DNA of 34,365 nucleotides from Clostridia bacterium (GTDB taxonomy: Bacteria > Bacillota > Clostridia > Christensenellales > Borkfalkiaceae): NCBI GenBank assembly GCA_028720205.1, contig JAQYLE010000070.1:1-34365 (forward strand), read 5' to 3'. The position numbers and the translations under genes were made by a program. Positions 14,780-22,727 of this stretch are shown one piece after another (within the stretch, counting starts at the first letter, position 1; every line of letters begins with the position of its first letter). The notes under the pieces are model-generated. The model ran no database searches. It was not told where the DNA came from and saw nothing but the letters and a program-made list of their open reading frames with translations.

Positions 14780-16372
14780 ATGCGGTTGAAAGATCTGATA
14801 AAATGCACGGGCGGCGCGCTTTTGGCGGGAAAAAACGATTCGGAAAAGGATATTACGGGCGTTTCGTGCGACGGAAGATACGTAAAAAGGGGCGAAGCGT
14901 TTTTTTGCCTGACCGGCGGCAATCTCGACGGCAGACAATTCGCCGCGCAGGCGGCGGAACGCGGTGCGGGAGCAATCGTAACGCCGACGCCGCTTACTCT
15001 TGCGGATACTTTCGCCGCGCCGCCGCAGATCGTCGTTTCCGATACCAGAAAAGCGTTCGCTCTGGCGGCGGGCGCGTATTACGGCAATCCGGCGGAAAAA
15101 ATGCGGGTGGCGGGCGTAACGGGTACGAACGGAAAAACCACCGTCACGTACCTTCTTTCTTCCATTTTCGATTGCGCGGGCAAAACTTCGGGCGTTATCG
15201 GCACGACGGGAATCTTTTACGCGGGCAGAAAAATCGATCCCGCGCTCACCACGCCCGACCCGGCGTTTTTACATAAAGTTTTTTACGATATGAAAAAAAC
15301 GGGCGTCACCGACGTATGCATGGAAGTTTCCGCACACGCGCTGCATTACGAAAAAACGGCGGGAATTCCTTTCGCCGCGCGGATATTTACCAATTTTTCG
15401 CAGGATCATCTCGATTTTTTCGGCTCGATGTCCGCCTATAAAAAAACGAAAGAAAAATTTTTCTTTTCCGAGTGTGAAAAAAGCGTAGAAAACGAAGGCG
15501 GCAACAAAGGCGGAAACGAAACGGCAAAACAAACGGAAACGGCAGGAGAACCTCAGAGCGAGAACGTAAAAAAAGGCGGCGTATTCGTAATCAATGCCGA
15601 CGACGAAACGGGGCGTAACATTGCAAAACGGGCGCAAAAAAACGGCGAAAAAGTAATCACGTACGGGTTGGAAAACCCGTCGGACGTATTTGCCGTAATC
15701 ACGGACGAAAGCGTTGCGGGCAGTAAATTTCTGCTGAATTTATCCGATCGGTTGTGCCGCGTTAATCTGTCGCTTACGGGGCGGCATAACGTGTATAACG
15801 CGCTGGCGGCGGCAAGTTGCGCGTTTGCGCTCGGGGTGGATTCGGTGGCTATTGCGGAAGGACTAAAAACGGCGCGTTTACCGCGCGGCAGGTTGCAGCG
15901 CGTGCGCGGCGTTTCCGGCGCGGAAATTTTCATCGATTACGCGCATACGCCCGACGGACTGGAAAAATCGCTTTCGGCGCTCAGACCTTTCTGCAAGGGA
16001 AAGTTGTACTGTCTGTTCGGTTGCGGAGGCAACCGCGACAGAGGCAAACGCGCGCAGATGGGTGCGATTGCGGCGAAAATGGCGGATTTTTCCTATCTCA
16101 CATCCGATAATCCGCGCTATGAAGACCCTGCGGATATATTACGCGAAATCGAATCGGGCCACAGGCGGTTTTCCGAAAATTACGTAGCCATGTCCGATAG
16201 GAAAAAGGCGATTTTTTACGCGGTGAATTTTTTAAAAAAAGGGGATATTCTGCTGATTGCGGGTAAAGGCGGCGAAGAAACGCAGGAAATCATGGGCATC
16301 AAATACGAATACGACGACGAAACGGCGGTACGCGAGGCGATCGCCGCGAAAATCGCGGGGGAAAAAGGGTAG
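14780..16372 (+). CDS. murE: UDP-MurNAc-L-Ala-D-Glu: meso-diaminopimelate ligase (530 aa)
   Basis: Adds the third residue of the stem peptide, using ATP, in the cytoplasm. The ATP loop is GTNGKTT (115-121), and the central domain shows MEVSAHAL and FTNFSQDHLDFFG. The C-terminal domain has the DNPR motif at 443-446 (TSDNPRYEDP), diagnostic for enzymes using meso-diaminopimelate rather than lysine. An inserted low-complexity stretch at about 231-265 is rich in Glu, Gly, Asn, Lys and Thr. It lies in the central domain just after the region of the carbamylated lysine and makes the protein longer than usual. GAGGAG lies 8 nt before the ATG. murF, its usual downstream neighbour, is absent; mraY follows. 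Confidence 0.96.
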   Translation: MRLKDLIKCTGGALLAGKNDSEKDITGVSCDGRYVKRGEAFFCLTGGNLDGRQFAAQAAERGAGAIVTPTPLTLADTFAAPPQIVVSDTRKAFALAAGAYYGNPAEKMRVAGVTGTNGKTTVTYLLSSIFDCAGKTSGVIGTTGIFYAGRKIDPALTTPDPAFLHKVFYDMKKTGVTDVCMEVSAHALHYEKTAGIPFAARIFTNFSQDHLDFFGSMSAYKKTKEKFFFSECEKSVENEGGNKGGNETAKQTETAGEPQSENVKKGGVFVINADDETGRNIAKRAQKNGEKVITYGLENPSDVFAVITDESVAGSKFLLNLSDRLCRVNLSLTGRHNVYNALAAASCAFALGVDSVAIAEGLKTARLPRGRLQRVRGVSGAEIFIDYAHTPDGLEKSLSALRPFCKGKLYCLFGCGGNRDRGKRAQMGAIAAKMADFSYLTSDNPRYEDPADILREIESGHRRFSENYVAMSDRKKAIFYAVNFLKKGDILLIAGKGGEETQEIMGIKYEYDDETAVREAIAAKIAGEKG

Positions 16373-16500
16373 AAGAAACAGGGCGGAAACGTTGCGGCGG
16401 AACGCGGAAAAAGTACATAAATTTTCAGCGTGCGGCGCAAATTAAAAAAGGGGAAAAATCAACGTAAAAGCGGCGCTTTCCGCCGTATACAGGGAGAAAA

Positions 16501-17475
16501 ATGAAAACGTACGTTCTCGCGGCGATATCAGCCTTTATACTTTCCGCGCTGTTTTGCAAATTGCTTCTGCCCGTGCTGAAAAAACTCAAAGCGGGGCAGA
16601 ACATTTTAAGTTATGTAAAGGAACACGAAAAAAAGTCGGGAACGCCCACGATGGGCGGACTTTCTTTTATTTTTGCCGCGTTAATATCGGCTTGTCTTTT
16701 CGGCGACGGGTCGGACAGGCGTTTTGTAGCGGCGCTTGCTCTGGGGCTGGCGTATGCCGCCGTGGGCTTTTTAGACGATTTTATTAAAATAAAACGAAAG
16801 AACAATCTCGGGTTGAAGGCGTATCAGAAAATCATATTTCAAAGCGTTGCGGCGGTGCTGGCGGGGATATATTGTTACAAGGCGGAATTAACCGCATTGC
16901 GTCTGCCGTTCACGCAGCGGCAGATACAGACGGGCGTTTTTATCGTGCCGCTTGCGGCGTTCGTGTTTCTCGCTCTGGTAAACGCGGTAAATTTAACCGA
17001 CGGGTTAGACGCGCTGGCGGGCGGCACGGGCGCGGCGTACTTTATTTTTTTCGGCTTGATTATCGCAATTCAGCGGTCGAAAAATACGTCTTACGCGGCG
17101 CCGGCGGACGCGCTCGCGCTGCTCTGTTTTTGTCTGGCGGCTTCGCTGTTTGGTTTTCTGCTGTTCAATACGTCGCCCGCAAGCGTGTTTATGGGGGATA
17201 CGGGTTCGCTTTCTCTGGGCGGATTCGCCGCGGCGACGTCTGTGTTTTCGGGCAACGCGCTGTACGTGCCGATCGTGGGAATAATGTTTGTGGTTTCCGT
17301 CATAACGGTGATTGCGCAAGTCATATATTATAAAGCGACGAAAGGCGGAAGAATTTTTCTGATGGCGCCCGTACATCACCATTTTCAGCAAAAAGGCTAT
17401 TCGGAATGCAAAATCTCTTTCGCCTACGCCGCGATTACCTCTCTCGCGGGGCTTTTCGCGCTTGCTTTTTTATAG
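16501..17475 (+). CDS. mraY: Phospho-MurNAc-pentapeptide transferase (324 aa)
   Basis: Integral membrane enzyme that transfers phospho-MurNAc-pentapeptide to undecaprenyl phosphate, forming lipid I. Many hydrophobic segments span the protein. The active-site motifs are all present: GTPTMGGLSF, FLDDFIK with the Asp pair, NLTDGLDALAGG, FMGDTGSLSLGG and APVHHHFQ. Length is typical. AGGGAG precedes the ATG by 5 nt. A short hairpin (CGGCG/CGCCG) lies just before the ribosome site. It sits between murE and murD; the reaction would normally follow MurF, which must be encoded elsewhere. Confidence 0.97.
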   Translation: MKTYVLAAISAFILSALFCKLLLPVLKKLKAGQNILSYVKEHEKKSGTPTMGGLSFIFAALISACLFGDGSDRRFVAALALGLAYAAVGFLDDFIKIKRKNNLGLKAYQKIIFQSVAAVLAGIYCYKAELTALRLPFTQRQIQTGVFIVPLAAFVFLALVNAVNLTDGLDALAGGTGAAYFIFFGLIIAIQRSKNTSYAAPADALALLCFCLAASLFGFLLFNTSPASVFMGDTGSLSLGGFAAATSVFSGNALYVPIVGIMFVVSVITVIAQVIYYKATKGGRIFLMAPVHHHFQQKGYSECKISFAYAAITSLAGLFALAFL

Positions 17476-17513
17476 ACCTGTCCGCAGCGGAATTCCCGAA
17501 TCGCGTCATCATA

Positions 17514-17543
17514 CAAGCGGCGAAAAAACAAGCGGCGAAAAAA
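17514..17543 (+). repeat. Tandem 15-bp duplication upstream of murD
   Basis: CAAGCGGCGAAAAAA occurs twice back to back, at 17514-17528 and 17529-17543, in the mraY-murD gap, 38 bp before the murD ATG. No function is apparent. Confidence 0.9.
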
Positions 17544-17580
17544 ACGCGAAAGGGGAAAAAGCGAAAAAAGAGGTGAATGA

Positions 17581-19164
17581 ATGTATCCCGCATACCAAAG
17601 TTTTCTGGTGCTCGGACTTTCGCGTTCGGGCGTGGCGGCGGCTGATTTCCTGCTTTCAAAGCAAGCCGAAGTGTTTGTGTACGACGACGTGCGCGGCGGC
17701 GCGGTGCAACGCGCGGTAAACGCGCTGGTGGAAAAAGGCGCGAAAAGCGTAAGGGAAGAGGATCTGCCCTATATGCTTGAAAAATGCGACGCGCTGGTAT
17801 TAAGTCCGGGAATTCCCGTCGATCATAAACTTGCGGTGGCGTTCAGGCGTCGTAAAAAGGCGGTAATCGGCGAAACGGAATTAGCCGCGCGATATCTGAA
17901 ATGCTGCATAATCGCGGTGACGGGCACAAACGGAAAAACCACCACGGTAAGCATGATTGCCGATATATTAACGGCGGATAAAAAGACGGCGAAAGCGTGC
18001 GGCAATATCGGCACGCCCATGTTGCTCAGGCGCGAGTTAAGCGAAAACGACGTCGCAGTGGCGGAAATATCTTCGTTTCAGTTAGAAACGCTCTCTTCGC
18101 TGCGCCCGCATATCGCCGCGGTGCTGAATATTTCGGAAGATCATCTCAACAGACATTACAACATGGAAAACTACGTGTATTTAAAAAGTCGCCTGCTGAA
18201 AAACTGCGCGGAAACGGAGTACGCGGTTCTGAATCGCGACGACGAAATCGTGCGGACGTTCGCCGATAAAACCAAAGCGCGAATCGTATGGTTTTCCCGT
18301 CGCGAAAAAGTAAACGGCGCTTACGTGGAAAACGGCGACATTTGTTTTAACGGCGAGCGCGTCGTGCCGCTTTCCGCGTTGTCTTTGCCGGAAGAGCACA
18401 ATATCGAAAACGCTCTGGCGGCTGTCGCCTGCGCCAAAATCATGCGCGCGAGCAACGAGGCGATACGTTCCGCGCTGCAAAATTTTAAAGGCGCGCCGCA
18501 CAGGATCGAAGTCGCGGGAACGGTGGACGGCGTTACGTATATCGACGATTCAAAGGGCACAAACGTCGATTCAACCCTTCGGGCGGCGCAGTGCATGAAA
18601 AACGATACCGTTCTGCTGCTCGGCGGAAAGGACAAAGGCTACGATTACGCGCCGCTTTTTTCCGCGCTGAAAACGACGCGCGTCGTGCGGTGCGTGCTGT
18701 ACGGCGAAAACGCCTTTAAACTGTTGGAAAGCGCGATGCGCGCGGGGTACGGAAACGTTACGCTTACCGAGAAATTCGATTATGCCGTAAAAATCGCGCG
18801 GCTTATCGCTTCGCCGGGGCAAACGGTGCTTTTAAGCCCCGCCAGCGCGAGTTTCGACGAATTTTCAAGTTATGAAGAAAGGGGTGATACATTTGTTTCC
18901 GTTGTCCGCGCATGGCAAAACGAAGAACTTACAACGCGAAGAGAACGCCGCGCGGAACAAGCGGAAAAACCCGCGGACGAAACGGATAATTCAGACGGCG
19001 CGGGGAAAGAAATCGCCGCAAACGGCTCAAACGCCGCAAACGCGGCAGAAGATGCAAAAGGCGCGGAAGTTTCAGGAAATATCTTCGCAAATTCCGATGA
19101 GTCGGACGGCTGTTTCCACTGTGACCGTGCGCAGGGGCGCCGTAGCGGAGAAGAGGAAGAATAA
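17581..19164 (+). CDS. murD: UDP-MurNAc-L-Ala: D-glutamate ligase with C-terminal extension (527 aa)
   Basis: Adds D-Glu to UDP-MurNAc-L-Ala with ATP. The N-terminal Rossmann part has LGLSRSGVAAADFL, the ATP loop GTNGKTT is at 115-121, and NISEDHLNRH, HRIEV, DDSKGTNVDST and LLLGGKDKG are present. The family end is recognisable as LSPASASFDEFSSYEERGDTF at about 420-438. A further tail of about 75 residues, rich in Ala, Asp, Glu, Asn and Gly, follows and is not part of the family (usual length about 450 aa). That tail is encoded by DNA that also encodes the cytoplasmic N-terminus of FtsW in another frame. Ribosome site AGAGGTG is 5 nt before the ATG. Enzyme identity is secure; the tail's role is unknown. 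Confidence 0.96.
   Translation: MYPAYQSFLVLGLSRSGVAAADFLLSKQAEVFVYDDVRGGAVQRAVNALVEKGAKSVREEDLPYMLEKCDALVLSPGIPVDHKLAVAFRRRKKAVIGETELAARYLKCCIIAVTGTNGKTTTVSMIADILTADKKTAKACGNIGTPMLLRRELSENDVAVAEISSFQLETLSSLRPHIAAVLNISEDHLNRHYNMENYVYLKSRLLKNCAETEYAVLNRDDEIVRTFADKTKARIVWFSRREKVNGAYVENGDICFNGERVVPLSALSLPEEHNIENALAAVACAKIMRASNEAIRSALQNFKGAPHRIEVAGTVDGVTYIDDSKGTNVDSTLRAAQCMKNDTVLLLGGKDKGYDYAPLFSALKTTRVVRCVLYGENAFKLLESAMRAGYGNVTLTEKFDYAVKIARLIASPGQTVLLSPASASFDEFSSYEERGDTFVSVVRAWQNEELTTRRERRAEQAEKPADETDNSDGAGKEIAANGSNAANAAEDAKGAEVSGNIFANSDESDGCFHCDRAQGRRSGEEEE
18878..18888 (+). promoter_or_regulatory. Extended Shine-Dalgarno of ftsW within murD
   Basis: AAAGGGGTGAT matches the 16S anti-SD complement at nearly every base and is 4 nt from a TTG at 18893 in the ftsW frame (8 nt from the GGGG core). 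In the murD frame it encodes part of EERGDTF. It uses AGG and GGT where CGC and GGC are commoner in this window, which suggests selection for the ribosome site. Confidence 0.6.
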
Positions 19165-20308
19165 TTTTTTTACAGGAAGGCGAAGCGCGGCGGAAAAACC
19201 GCCGCGCGGCGATATACTGCTTATCGTACTGCCCGTTATTCTGGCGGCGACGGGCGTGCTGTTCGTATATTCGGCGAGTTATTATTCCGCCAAAGTGCAA
19301 TACGGCGACGCGTTTTTCTTTGCCAGAAAGCAATTTTTAGGTTTTGCGGCGGGAATAGTCGCGCTTGTTCTCGCCGTAAAATTCGATTATACGAAACTGA
19401 GAAAAAAGCCTTTCCGCTACATATTTTATTTTGTTTCCGCGGCGCTTCTGGCGCTGGTATTCGTGCCGGGCGTAGGCAGGAGCAATTACGGCGCGACGCG
19501 CTGGATAGGAATAGGTTCGTTCACTTTGCAACCTTCCGAAATCGCCAAATTCGCGCTCGTGGCGTTCTGCGCGGGGTATGCGGCGGACAATATGGAAAAA
19601 ATCGGCACGTTCCGCGGCATGTTGCCCGTGCTTGCCGCAGGCGGCGGATATTGCGCGCTGATCATCGCCGAGCCGAACATGTCGGTGACGGTGGTTGTGG
19701 CGGCGGTGACGTTCGCCATGCTGTTTTTAAGCGGCGCGGAACTCAGATATTTTCTTATGCTTGCCGTTCCCGCGCTGCTTGCCGTTCCCGCGCTTATCAT
19801 CGCCGAGCCGTACAGGCTGCTGAGGCTGAACGCGTTTATCGACCCGTGGTCGTCGCCCAAAGAGGAGGGGTATCAACTTATACAATCGCTCTATGCGTTG
19901 GGCAACGGCGGTTGGTTCGGCACGGGAATATTCCAATCGCGGCAGAAGTACCGGTTTCTGCCGTTTGCCGAAAGCGATTTTATTCTTGCCGTAATCGGCG
20001 AAGAAACGGGTTTCTTCGGCATACTGCTGTTATTTGCCGCGTTTGCCCTTCTCATCTTCCGCGGAATAAAAACGGCGACGCAATCTTCCGATTTTTTCTC
20101 GTTTCTGCTCGCCTCGGGAATCACGCTCACTTACGGATTGCAAACGCTTGTAAACGCGCTGGTAGTCAGCGGTTGCATTCCGCCTACCGGCATTCCGTTG
20201 CCGCTGATCAGTTCGGGCAATACGTCGCTGATCGTTACGATGGCGTCGTTCGGAGTGCTGTACAAAATCTCGCTTAGCAACAAAAAAGCCGCCGCATTCA
20301 TACAATGA
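18893..20308 (+). CDS. ftsW: Septal peptidoglycan glycosyltransferase FtsW (SEDS family, 471 aa)
   Basis: Polymerises lipid II at the septum together with the class B PBP. About ten membrane segments start with ILLIVLPVILAATGVLFVYS. SEDS motifs include GATRWIGIGSFTLQPSEIAK, PSYDLIQ-like EGYQLIQSLYALGNGGWFG, FAESDFILAVIGEE and PPTGIPLPLISSGNTSL. The start is placed at TTG 18893 because of the near-perfect ribosome site at 18878-18888; an ATG at 18872 is also in frame. Either way about 100 basic cytoplasmic residues precede the first membrane helix, and the gene overlaps murD by 272 nt or more. Even the last possible in-frame start, GTG 19127, lies inside murD. RodA is an alternative name for the family, but the cluster context favours FtsW. 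Confidence 0.93.
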   Translation: MFPLSAHGKTKNLQREENAARNKRKNPRTKRIIQTARGKKSPQTAQTPQTRQKMQKARKFQEISSQIPMSRTAVSTVTVRRGAVAEKRKNNFFTGRRSAAEKPPRGDILLIVLPVILAATGVLFVYSASYYSAKVQYGDAFFFARKQFLGFAAGIVALVLAVKFDYTKLRKKPFRYIFYFVSAALLALVFVPGVGRSNYGATRWIGIGSFTLQPSEIAKFALVAFCAGYAADNMEKIGTFRGMLPVLAAGGGYCALIIAEPNMSVTVVVAAVTFAMLFLSGAELRYFLMLAVPALLAVPALIIAEPYRLLRLNAFIDPWSSPKEEGYQLIQSLYALGNGGWFGTGIFQSRQKYRFLPFAESDFILAVIGEETGFFGILLLFAAFALLIFRGIKTATQSSDFFSFLLASGITLTYGLQTLVNALVVSGCIPPTGIPLPLISSGNTSLIVTMASFGVLYKISLSNKKAAAFIQ

Positions 20309-20331
20309 GTACATAAGGAGATTTTTTTCTT

Positions 20332-21588
20332 ATGGATAAATTCATTGTACAGGGCGGCTTGAAACTTTTCGGCGCGGCGGAAATTCAGGCGGCGAAAAAC
20401 GCGGTGTTGCCGCTTCTGGCGGCGTCGGTTTTAACCGACGAAAAAGTAATATTACATAACGTTCCCTCCATTTCCGACGTGGAGAACATGTTACATATTT
20501 TAAGCGAACTCGGCTGCGTGATTACGCGCGCGCAGGGCAGCGTAATCATCGACGGAAAAAACGCGGTTTCGCACGAGTTGCCCGCGTCGCTTACGCGCGA
20601 ACTCCGTTCCTCTGTATTTATGCTCGGTTCGGTGCTCACGCGGTTTCACCGCGCAAAAATCTCCTATCCCGGCGGATGCGATATAGGGCTTCGTCCCATC
20701 GATTTGCATCTTTCCGGTTTAAAACGCCTGGGCGTTACCATTATCGAGGAAAACGGCTATGTGATCTGCAGCGCCGATAAAATACGCGGCGCCGATATTC
20801 TGCTGGATTTTCCCAGCGTGGGGGCAACGGAAAACATCATGCTTGCCGCCGTAAAAGCGGAGGGCGAAACGGTAATCAGGAACGCCGCGAAAGAGCCGGA
20901 AATCGCCGATTTGCAAAACTTTTTATTATCGATGGGCGCAAAGGTAAAAGGCGCAGGCAGCGGCACGGTAATCATCGAGGGAGTGAAAGCGTTGCACGGC
21001 GTAGAGTATACGCCTATCAGAGACAGAATCGAAGCGGGCACGTTTTTAATCGCGGCGGCGTGTTGCGGCGGCGAAATCGAAACGCGCGGCGTTACGGAAG
21101 AAAATATTGCCGCTCTTTTGCATAAATTGCGCGAAAACGGTTGCAAAATCACCGTAAAAGGTGATAAAATAAGATTGCAAAGCAGCGGAAGGTTAAAATC
21201 CGCTTCGCTGGTGCAGACGTTGCCGTTTCCCGGTTTTCCCACCGATTTGCAGGCGCAGTATACGGCGTTGTCCGCCACGGCGCGCGGCACCACGGTGGTG
21301 GAAGAAAATCTGTTTGAAACGCGTTATAAATACGCGGGCGAATTAAAAAAAATGGGCGCGGACGTCACCGTGCGCGGCAGAACGGCGGTGATAAGAGGCG
21401 TAGACAAACTGCACGGAGCAAGCGTTACGGCAAGCGATCTGCGCGGCGGCGCCGCTCTTGTTATCGCGGCGCTTAACGCCGAGGGCGAAAGCAACGTATT
21501 CGATCTTTCGCATATCGACAGGGGATATGCTTTGTTCTCCGAAAAATTAAGCGGGCTCGGCGCGCGGATCAGGCGCGTGAAAGCGTAA
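20332..21588 (+). CDS. murA: UDP-N-acetylglucosamine 1-carboxyvinyltransferase (418 aa)
   Basis: First committed step of peptidoglycan synthesis: transfer of enolpyruvate from PEP to UDP-GlcNAc. Lys22-Asn23 of the substrate site (AAKNAVLPLLA) is present. So is the catalytic loop with Cys116 in PGGCDIGLRPIDLH, the residue that fosfomycin alkylates; Cys rather than Asp predicts a fosfomycin-sensitive enzyme. The C-terminal half has DLRGGAALVIAAL and HIDRGY, as expected. Length is standard. AAGGAG lies 11 nt before the ATG, 23 nt after the ftsW stop. Confidence 0.97.
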   Translation: MDKFIVQGGLKLFGAAEIQAAKNAVLPLLAASVLTDEKVILHNVPSISDVENMLHILSELGCVITRAQGSVIIDGKNAVSHELPASLTRELRSSVFMLGSVLTRFHRAKISYPGGCDIGLRPIDLHLSGLKRLGVTIIEENGYVICSADKIRGADILLDFPSVGATENIMLAAVKAEGETVIRNAAKEPEIADLQNFLLSMGAKVKGAGSGTVIIEGVKALHGVEYTPIRDRIEAGTFLIAAACCGGEIETRGVTEENIAALLHKLRENGCKITVKGDKIRLQSSGRLKSASLVQTLPFPGFPTDLQAQYTALSATARGTTVVEENLFETRYKYAGELKKMGADVTVRGRTAVIRGVDKLHGASVTASDLRGGAALVIAALNAEGESNVFDLSHIDRGYALFSEKLSGLGARIRRVKA

Positions 21589-21648
21589 AACGTCCTACGA
21601 AAGTCTTACGCGCCCTGCACGGCGCACCACTCGGCATACTTGCGCAAG

Positions 21649-21682
21649 CCTGCGCTACCCGCGAACCTGCGTTACCCGCGAA
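21649..21682 (+). repeat. Tandem 17-bp duplication in the murA-ftsQ gap
   Basis: CCTGCGCTACCCGCGAA (21649-21665) is followed directly by the same sequence with one change (CCTGCGTTACCCGCGAA, 21666-21682). The palindrome CTTGCGCAAG precedes it. No gene or terminator is evident in this 148-bp gap. Confidence 0.9.
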
Positions 21683-21736
21683 ACGAGCGCCCGCGAAATA
21701 CGCCGTAAAATAAAACACAAAAGGAAAAAAGCAGAA

Positions 21737-22519
21737 ATGAAAGCGAAAAAAATCGTTACCGTTCTACTCACCGCCATCGTATTTTTATCGGCGGCGTTTT
21801 TAGGCGTTTCCGCCGTGTATCGGGTGGAAGAAGTAACGCTTGTTACGCATAACGTTTCCGCTGCGGCCGAAACGGAGGCGGAGCAGTTGAAAGCGCAACT
21901 CGAAAAGGCGTATCTGAAACGGAGTACGATTTTAGCCGACGACGCCGCCGCAAAAGAGGCGATTGCCGCTTTTGCGTATTTCCGTCTGACGGGTTTCGAA
22001 AAAGATTATCCCGGCAGATTGATCGTTACCGCCACGGAAGATATCGAAACGTACGCCGTGGCGCGCGGAGAAAACTACGCAATATATTCCGCCGAGGGAA
22101 CGCTTCTTTCCGTACGCGAATCGAAAAAGAATCGCGCCGACGGAACGGACAACCTTACGGTGCTGGGGATTAAAAGCGCGGAAGAAAGCGCAGGCGCAGA
22201 AAGCGGAGCGGGCAATTTTGCCGATACGGCCGTGTTTTCCGTTCTGCGCGCGCTCGATCTTTCGTTGTCGGGCATACGCGGCAACGTAACGAAAGCGGAA
22301 CTCGTTAAACCTACTTCGCGCCCGCAGGACGATTATCTCACCGTTTTTTTCCGCGAAGGGGTACAAGCCGTGATCTACGCTCCCGATTCTTTTCCGCAGG
22401 AAAAAGCGGCGGCGTTGTATAAAACGTACGCCGAAGAACTCACGCTTTTTCAGCGCACCTGCGGCACGATTTACGTATCGCTCGATTGTTCCGCGCATTA
22501 TCAGCGCAGCGACGGATAA
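21737..22519 (+). CDS. FtsQ/DivIB-like division protein (260 aa)
   Basis: Probable bitopic divisome protein that binds the FtsL-type partner outside the membrane. A short basic start (MKAKK) precedes one membrane helix at about 6-28, then an extracellular part. The arrangement FRLTGFEKDYPGRLIVTATEDIETYAVARG followed by YAIYSAEGTLL resembles the POTRA-to-beta region of FtsQ/DivIB, where a partner-binding strand and a Y-x-I-D-x-x-G-x-L turn occur. Overall conservation is low and some Ala/Glu-rich insertions are present. Position after murA and before ftsA-ftsZ supports the call. AAGGA precedes the ATG by 11 nt. It may share transcripts with the upstream cluster, since I see no clear terminator before it. 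Confidence 0.65.
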   Translation: MKAKKIVTVLLTAIVFLSAAFLGVSAVYRVEEVTLVTHNVSAAAETEAEQLKAQLEKAYLKRSTILADDAAAKEAIAAFAYFRLTGFEKDYPGRLIVTATEDIETYAVARGENYAIYSAEGTLLSVRESKKNRADGTDNLTVLGIKSAEESAGAESGAGNFADTAVFSVLRALDLSLSGIRGNVTKAELVKPTSRPQDDYLTVFFREGVQAVIYAPDSFPQEKAAALYKTYAEELTLFQRTCGTIYVSLDCSAHYQRSDG

Positions 22520-22609
22520 ATCGAAGAACGCCTTATCCGTACGCGCTGCCGCGGATAAACCCGATTAAGAAGGCGGTGAAGCGCGACGAACGAAAAAGTG
22601 CCTGCCGCG

Positions 22610-22625
22610 CGCGGAAATTTCCGCG
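22610..22625. promoter_or_regulatory. 16-bp perfect palindrome next to the ftsA-ftsZ promoter
   Basis: CGCGGAAATTTCCGCG is fully symmetric and ends 6 bp before the -35 element. It may be a protein-binding site, or as RNA a small hairpin that ends or slows transcripts from the upstream cluster (a T-run follows at 22637-22644). Confidence 0.4.
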
Positions 22626-22631
22626 ATTTAA

Positions 22632-22660
22632 TTGACTTTTTTTTCCGTTTGTAGTATAAT
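22632..22660 (+). promoter_or_regulatory. Promoter of ftsA-like and ftsZ
   Basis: TTGACT (22632-22637), 17 bp, TATAAT (22655-22660). It is 67 nt before the ftsA-like ATG and gives these two genes a supply separate from the mraZ promoter. Confidence 0.82.
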
Positions 22661-22727
22661 AACGAAAACGCAATAAAAAACGGGAACGAAGGCGGCATAT
22701 CCCGCCGAACGAAACGGAGCGCGAAAG

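Noticed and set aside
18872..18892. ATG 18872 as the ftsW start
   Set aside because: It is in frame but has no ribosome site. The strong site lies downstream of it and points to TTG 18893, although I cannot exclude it.
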